Source: Pseudoxanthomonas suwonensis
GTDB taxonomy: Bacteria > Pseudomonadota > Gammaproteobacteria > Xanthomonadales > Xanthomonadaceae
DNA length: 64,000 bases
Reading direction: 5' to 3'
Assembly: GCF_010093235.1 (NCBI RefSeq)
Contig: NZ_PDWP01000018.1
Coordinates: forward strand, 1 to 64,000
Below are positions 60,473 through 64,000 of the stretch, in pieces; position 1 is the first letter of the stretch, and each line of letters starts with the position of its first letter. Both the position numbers and the translations under genes were made by a program. A model generated the notes under the pieces. The model was not told the DNA's origin. It saw only the letters and a list, made by a program, of their open reading frames with translations, and did no database searches.

Positions 60473-61730
60473 CCTGTTCCTGCTGCTGCGCGCCACCCTG
60501 GCGCTGACCGGGGCCTGCGCGCTGGTGTTGTGCCTGCGTCGGCCCGCGCGCTTCCTGTGGGGGGTGCAGGGCGCCTACCTGCTCTGGGCCTGCGTGCCGG
60601 CAGCGCTGTTGGCGGCGCTGCTGCCGGCCAGCCAGTCCATGCACGTGCCCGTCCCCGTCCCGGCGGAGTGGCTGGCTCCGGCGGAGCCGGCGGAGTCGGC
60701 GGCCTCCGTGCAGGCCGCGGGATTCCCGTGGCAGGCCTGGTTGCTGCCGGCATGGCTGGCCGGCGCGCTCGCCAGCGCCGGGGCGATGGCGTGGCAGCAA
60801 TGGCGCTTCCGGCGCGCGCTGGGAGCGCTGCGCGAATACGGCCACGGCCTGTTCCAGGCCGGCAGTTCCTGCCCGGGCCTGCCGGCGGTGGTGGGCGGGC
60901 TGCGGCCGCGGATCCTGCTCCCCGCTGATTTCGAACAGCGCTACAGCGAACGCGAGCGCGAACTGGTCCTGCAGCACGAGCGCCTGCACGTGCGTCGTGG
61001 CGACCTGCTGGCCAATGCGGCGGCCGCGCTGTTGCGCTGCCTGTTCTGGTTCCACCCGCTGCTGCCGGCGGTGCTGCGGCGCTTCCGGCACGACCAGGAG
61101 CTGGCGTGCGACGCCGGCGTGATCGCGCGCCACCCGGGCCAGAGGCGCGCGTATGCCGAAGCCATGCTCAAGGCCCAGTTGTCGCCCTCTTCCCCCGTCC
61201 CGCTGGGCTGCCACTGGCCGCACCGGCATCCACTGAAGGAGCGCATCGAAATGCTCAAGCGTCCGGTCTCCTCGCCGCGGCAGCGGATCGCAGCCGTGCT
61301 CTCCGTTTCCCTGCTGGCCGCCGGTACGGCCTGCGTGGCGTGGGCGGCCCAGCCGGCGAGGTCCGCTGCCCCGACACAGGCGCCATCCGCCAGCGGCGCG
61401 CCAGCGGCGGTCAGTGACACACAGGCTTCGCCGGCGCCGACGCCCAGGCGGAGCATGGTGCCGCCGCGCTATCCGAGGGAGGCCGCCGAAGCAGGCGTGA
61501 CCGGGCTGGTGACGCTGTTGCTGGACGTGGATCGGGAGGGCAAGGTGGTTGGGGTCGAGGTGGAGCGCGCCGAGCCTGCGGGAGTGTTCGAGGTTGCCGC
61601 GATCGAGGCGGCCTGGCAGTGGCGGCTCGAGCCGAGGGTGGAGGATGAGCCCGGCGTTGCCTACAGGACGCGCGTGCCCATCCATTTCGCAATCGACCAA
61701 CCGCAGGCGGACGAAGGGGGCGAGTCATGA
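60462..61730 (+). CDS. BlaR1-like M56 membrane metallopeptidase with C-terminal TonB domain
   Basis: The 422-residue protein has several membrane helices and an M56 zinc site HERLH (in VLQHERLHVRRGD, about residue 172), with the later glutamate in DQELACD. It ends in a periplasmic TonB C-terminal-like domain (PPRYPREAAEAGVTG, AWQWRLEP). Classic BlaR1 has a penicillin-binding sensor there, so the signal sensed is likely different. GGAGAGGGCG before ATG 60462 supports the start. It overlaps the downstream lipoprotein gene by 4 bases. Confidence 0.9.
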   Translation: MDADLFLLLRATLALTGACALVLCLRRPARFLWGVQGAYLLWACVPAALLAALLPASQSMHVPVPVPAEWLAPAEPAESAASVQAAGFPWQAWLLPAWLAGALASAGAMAWQQWRFRRALGALREYGHGLFQAGSSCPGLPAVVGGLRPRILLPADFEQRYSERERELVLQHERLHVRRGDLLANAAAALLRCLFWFHPLLPAVLRRFRHDQELACDAGVIARHPGQRRAYAEAMLKAQLSPSSPVPLGCHWPHRHPLKERIEMLKRPVSSPRQRIAAVLSVSLLAAGTACVAWAAQPARSAAPTQAPSASGAPAAVSDTQASPAPTPRRSMVPPRYPREAAEAGVTGLVTLLLDVDREGKVVGVEVERAEPAGVFEVAAIEAAWQWRLEPRVEDEPGVAYRTRVPIHFAIDQPQADEGGES

Positions 61731-62320
61731 TGGCGTCCCGCAGCCAGCTGGATGCAGGCCGCGCCTGGTGGTGGTGCGTGGTCCTGCTGGCACCGGCCAT
61801 CGCCGGCTGCGGGACCACCGCAGCCGGCGGACGGACCGACGTCAGCGCCGGCGTGGGCCAGCGCATGATCGTGCCGGAGCGGACGACGCGCTACGCGCTG
61901 GCCGACCACGAGGCCTTCGTGTTCCCGCAGGTCATGGCCAACGACTCGCCTGAATTCCCCGAGGATTTCCACCCGCCCAGCCCGTTCGCGGCCACGGTGT
62001 GCGCATCCGTGGTGGTGGGCGAGGACGGATCGCTGCGCAACGTGCAGCTGGTCGAGGCGTCGGAGTGCATGGCGCCCGGGGAAGTGCCGGCGCCGCTGGC
62101 CACGGCCGTGCGCGAGGCGATGCAGGCCTGGAAATTCGGCCCGGCGATGCTGTGCGAGTACCCCGACGCCGCCACCCGCCAGCGCTCGTGGAACGGCAAC
62201 GGCTGTTCCGGCCCCGTACGCGAGGCCAGGCCGGTGCCGGTGACGCTGACCTGGGCCTTCACCTTCGAGTTGCGCGACGGCCGGCCGCAGGTGACGGCCA
62301 CCCGCACGGGCGGCGGCTGA
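61727..62320 (+). CDS. Lipoprotein with TonB-C-like domain
   Basis: The 197-residue protein has an N-terminal signal with lipobox AIAGC (near residue 28) and one domain whose pattern (ATVCASVVVGEDGSLRNVQ, AVREAMQAWKFGPAMLC) resembles the TonB C-terminal fold. Four further cysteines could form disulphides. Coupled by an ATGA overlap to the M56 peptidase gene. No family name could be assigned. The pair may form a periplasmic sensor unit. It converges on the next gene with no bases between the stops. Confidence 0.8.
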   Translation: MMASRSQLDAGRAWWWCVVLLAPAIAGCGTTAAGGRTDVSAGVGQRMIVPERTTRYALADHEAFVFPQVMANDSPEFPEDFHPPSPFAATVCASVVVGEDGSLRNVQLVEASECMAPGEVPAPLATAVREAMQAWKFGPAMLCEYPDAATRQRSWNGNGCSGPVREARPVPVTLTWAFTFELRDGRPQVTATRTGGG

Positions 62321-62878
62321 TCACTGCTGCAGCATATCCGGGCGGAACAACCGGCGACGGCTGGTCTCGTCGCCGGACACCATGAACCGGCCTTCGCCGC
62401 GGTAATGCACGGTGCGCGGCCACTTCGGCCTTGCCGCGACGTGGGCGCGCACCACCTGCCACACGAACAGCGGGTAGTCGTCGTTGATGTGGGTGCGACG
62501 CAGGCGGCATTCGAAGCTGGCGTGGCATTCGCCGATGAGCGGGGCATCAACCGCGTCCGCGGGCGAGGCGGTCAGGCCGAAGCGCTCGAACTTGTCGACC
62601 TCGGCGCTGCTGCAATTGCCGATCCCGGCCACCGCGTCCAGCAGCGGCGCGGTGGGCAGGTTGATCACGCACTGGCGGCTGCGCCGTGCCAGGGCATGGC
62701 TGGTATTGGCATCCCAGATGTAGGTGCCGACCAGGTCGTAGCCGAGCATCATGTGCCAGCCGCAGGTCATGATCGCGCGCTGGCCTTTCCACGCGGTGGT
62801 GATGAGGACCAGCGGGCCGGGCTCGAGGAAGCGCCGGACCTTCTCCACCGGGAACGCGGTCTTGCGGGGCAGGGCCAT
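62321..62878 (-). CDS. Flavin reductase-like (FMN-binding split barrel) protein
   Basis: The 185-residue protein has the flavin-reductase/flavoredoxin layout: PGPLVLITTAWKGQRAIMTCGWHMMLGYD, then CVINLPTAPLLDAVAGIGN and FERFGLTASPADAVDAPLI segments (quoted in parts). It probably binds FMN; the physiological partner is unknown. The ATG at 62878 has AGGAG 7 bases upstream; a longer in-frame extension to 63040 overlaps modC. It lies 56 bases downstream of modC. Confidence 0.88.
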   Translation of the reverse strand: MALPRKTAFPVEKVRRFLEPGPLVLITTAWKGQRAIMTCGWHMMLGYDLVGTYIWDANTSHALARRSRQCVINLPTAPLLDAVAGIGNCSSAEVDKFERFGLTASPADAVDAPLIGECHASFECRLRRTHINDDYPLFVWQVVRAHVAARPKWPRTVHYRGEGRFMVSGDETSRRRLFRPDMLQQ

Positions 62879-62934
62879 GGGCTGCTCCTGTGCGGTGCCG
62901 CGGCCAGCGTGATGCCGCAGGCGGCAACGCTGCG

Positions 62935-63549
62935 TCAATCCAGCACGTGGATGGCGTCGGCCAGGCGCCGGACCTCGTCGGGGTGGTGGCTGACGTAGAG
63001 CATCGGCAGGCGGACCTCGTCGCGCACCTTCTGCAGCCACGGGATCAGTTCCTCGCGGCGGGCCGGATCCAGCGCCGACAGCGGTTCGTCGAACAGCAGC
63101 ACCGCCGGCTGCGAGAGCAGGGCGCGGCCGATCGCCACGCGCTGGGCTTCGCCGCCGGACAGGTGGCGCGTGCGCCGGTCCAGCAGGTGGCCGATGCCCA
63201 GCAGCTCGACCACCGCGTCGAAGGCGAAGCCGGCCTGGCCGCCGCGGTGGCGGCCGTAGAGCAGGTTGCGGCGCACGTCCAGGTGCGGGAACAGGCGCGC
63301 GTCCTGGAACACGTAACCGACCTGGCGACGATGGGTGGGCACGTCGATGCCGCGCGCGCTGTCGTACAGCACGCGGCCATCGATCTCGATCCGGCCCGAT
63401 TCCGGCCTCACCAGCCCGGCGATGGCGTTGAGCACGCTGGTCTTGCCGGCGCCGGACGGCCCGGCGATCGCCAGCACCCGCGCCTGCTCGTCGATCCGCA
63501 CGTGGCGGTGGAAGCCGCCGCGACGCAGCTGGATGTCGACCTTCAGCAT
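62935..63549 (-). CDS. modC: Molybdate ABC transporter ATP-binding protein ModC (short form)
   Basis: The 204-residue ABC ATPase has Walker A GPSGAGKT (about 30-37), the Q-loop FQDARLFPHLDV, signature LSGGEAQRVAIGRAL and Walker B VLLFDEPLSALD, then the H-loop YVSHH. It ends right after the ATPase core; the C-terminal molybdate-binding TOBE/Mop domain of E. coli ModC (about 350 residues) is absent. It follows modB by 31 bases, which supports the molybdate assignment. Confidence 0.9.
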   Translation of the reverse strand: MLKVDIQLRRGGFHRHVRIDEQARVLAIAGPSGAGKTSVLNAIAGLVRPESGRIEIDGRVLYDSARGIDVPTHRRQVGYVFQDARLFPHLDVRRNLLYGRHRGGQAGFAFDAVVELLGIGHLLDRRTRHLSGGEAQRVAIGRALLSQPAVLLFDEPLSALDPARREELIPWLQKVRDEVRLPMLYVSHHPDEVRRLADAIHVLD

Positions 63550-63580
63550 GGCGCGGCTCCGTCGATGGCCTGGGGCACGC

Positions 63581-64000
63581 TCATTCCTCCTCGCCCCCGC
63601 GCTGGCGTCGCACCAGCCATTCGGAGGCCAGCAGCGCGGCCAGCGAGATCGCCAGCGCCACGGCCGCCAGCCGCCAGATCCCGGGCTCGCCGCCGGGTAC
63701 CTGCATCAGCCCGTAGATCTCCGAGGACAGGGTACGGGTCTCGCCCGGGATGGCGGAGACGAAGGTGATGGTCGCGCCGAACTCGCCCAGCGCCTTGGCG
63801 AAACCCAGTGCCGCGCCGGCGACCAGGCCCGGCCAGGACAGCGGCAGGGTCACGGTGAGGAACACCCGCCATGGCGCTGCGCCGAGGGTGGCCGCGGCCT
63901 GTTCCAGGCGCCGGTCGACATTCTCGATCGACAGCCGGATCGCGCGCACCATCAGCGGGAAACCCATCACTGCGCAGGCCAGCGCCGCGCCGGTCCAGCG
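63581..64000 (-). CDS. modB: Molybdate ABC transporter permease ModB (partial)
   Basis: The open frame enters from the right end of the window, so the N-terminus is missing; about 139 residues are visible. The cytoplasmic EAA-type loop (EQAAATLGAAPWRVFLTVTL) and following helices (LPLSWPGLVAGAALGFAKALGEFGAT) are typical of ModB/CysT permeases. It precedes modC on the same strand. The substrate-binding gene modA should lie beyond the right end. Confidence 0.92.
   Translation of the reverse strand, partial: RWTGAALACAVMGFPLMVRAIRLSIENVDRRLEQAAATLGAAPWRVFLTVTLPLSWPGLVAGAALGFAKALGEFGATITFVSAIPGETRTLSSEIYGLMQVPGGEPGIWRLAAVALAISLAALLASEWLVRRQRGGEEE

Overview
The window is GC-rich (roughly 70%) chromosomal DNA with densely packed genes. 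Gene content and order point to a gammaproteobacterium of the Xanthomonadales (Lysobacteraceae/Xanthomonadaceae). The pointers are a Nudix hydrolase fused to a thiamine-phosphate-synthase-like domain, a type IV prepilin peptidase without the usual four-cysteine motif, a RAYT-like protein ending in a YPFWD-type tail, and the spoT-ridA-recG order. The genus cannot be fixed from the sequence. The first 28 bases are a degraded Tn5/Nextera adapter, so position 1 is the raw end of an assembled contig.

Layout. 174-8270 holds mutT-thiE and coaE, then a type IV pilus cluster: pilD and pilC on the minus strand, and pilA, an OpgB-like phosphoglycerol transferase and pilB on the plus strand. A sigma-54 promoter lies before pilA. 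8433-9095 holds a catalytically degenerate RAYT (REP-associated transposase) between REP-like palindromes. 9325-14977 is a complete Tol-Pal cluster (ybgC-tolQRAB-pal-cpoB), followed by queE, queC and tRNA-Lys. 17404-28042 carries three large helicases: Lhr, RecQ and HrpA. hrpA contains an in-frame insertion of a REP-type palindrome. 28142-36487 holds dps, a secreted unknown, relA and spoT in tandem, ridA and recG. 36563-42661 holds a nucleoside hydrolase, zinc-free L31, citrate synthase, an unknown and PBP1A.

42875-47803 is pilMNOPQ, the alignment subcomplex and secretin that complete the pilus machine started at the left end. 47922-54755 is a six-gene MoxR/DUF58/DUF4381/VWA/VWA-TPR/BatD operon. 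54802-59424 holds a dicarboxylate/amino-acid symporter, transketolase, a Nudix hydrolase and BolA. 59425-60014 shows no gene. 60077-62320 is a BlaI-M56 peptidase-lipoprotein operon with a clear promoter and operator. It is followed by a flavin reductase-like gene and the molybdate transporter genes modC and modB; modB runs off the right end.

Most of the window is core housekeeping: envelope integrity, pili, nucleic-acid remodelling, stringent response and central carbon metabolism. No prophage, CRISPR array, integron or intact insertion sequence was seen. The unusual parts are the pilin-locus phosphoglycerol transferase, the dead RAYT with its palindromes, the palindrome inside hrpA, the relA-spoT tandem and the BlaI/M56-TonB operon.
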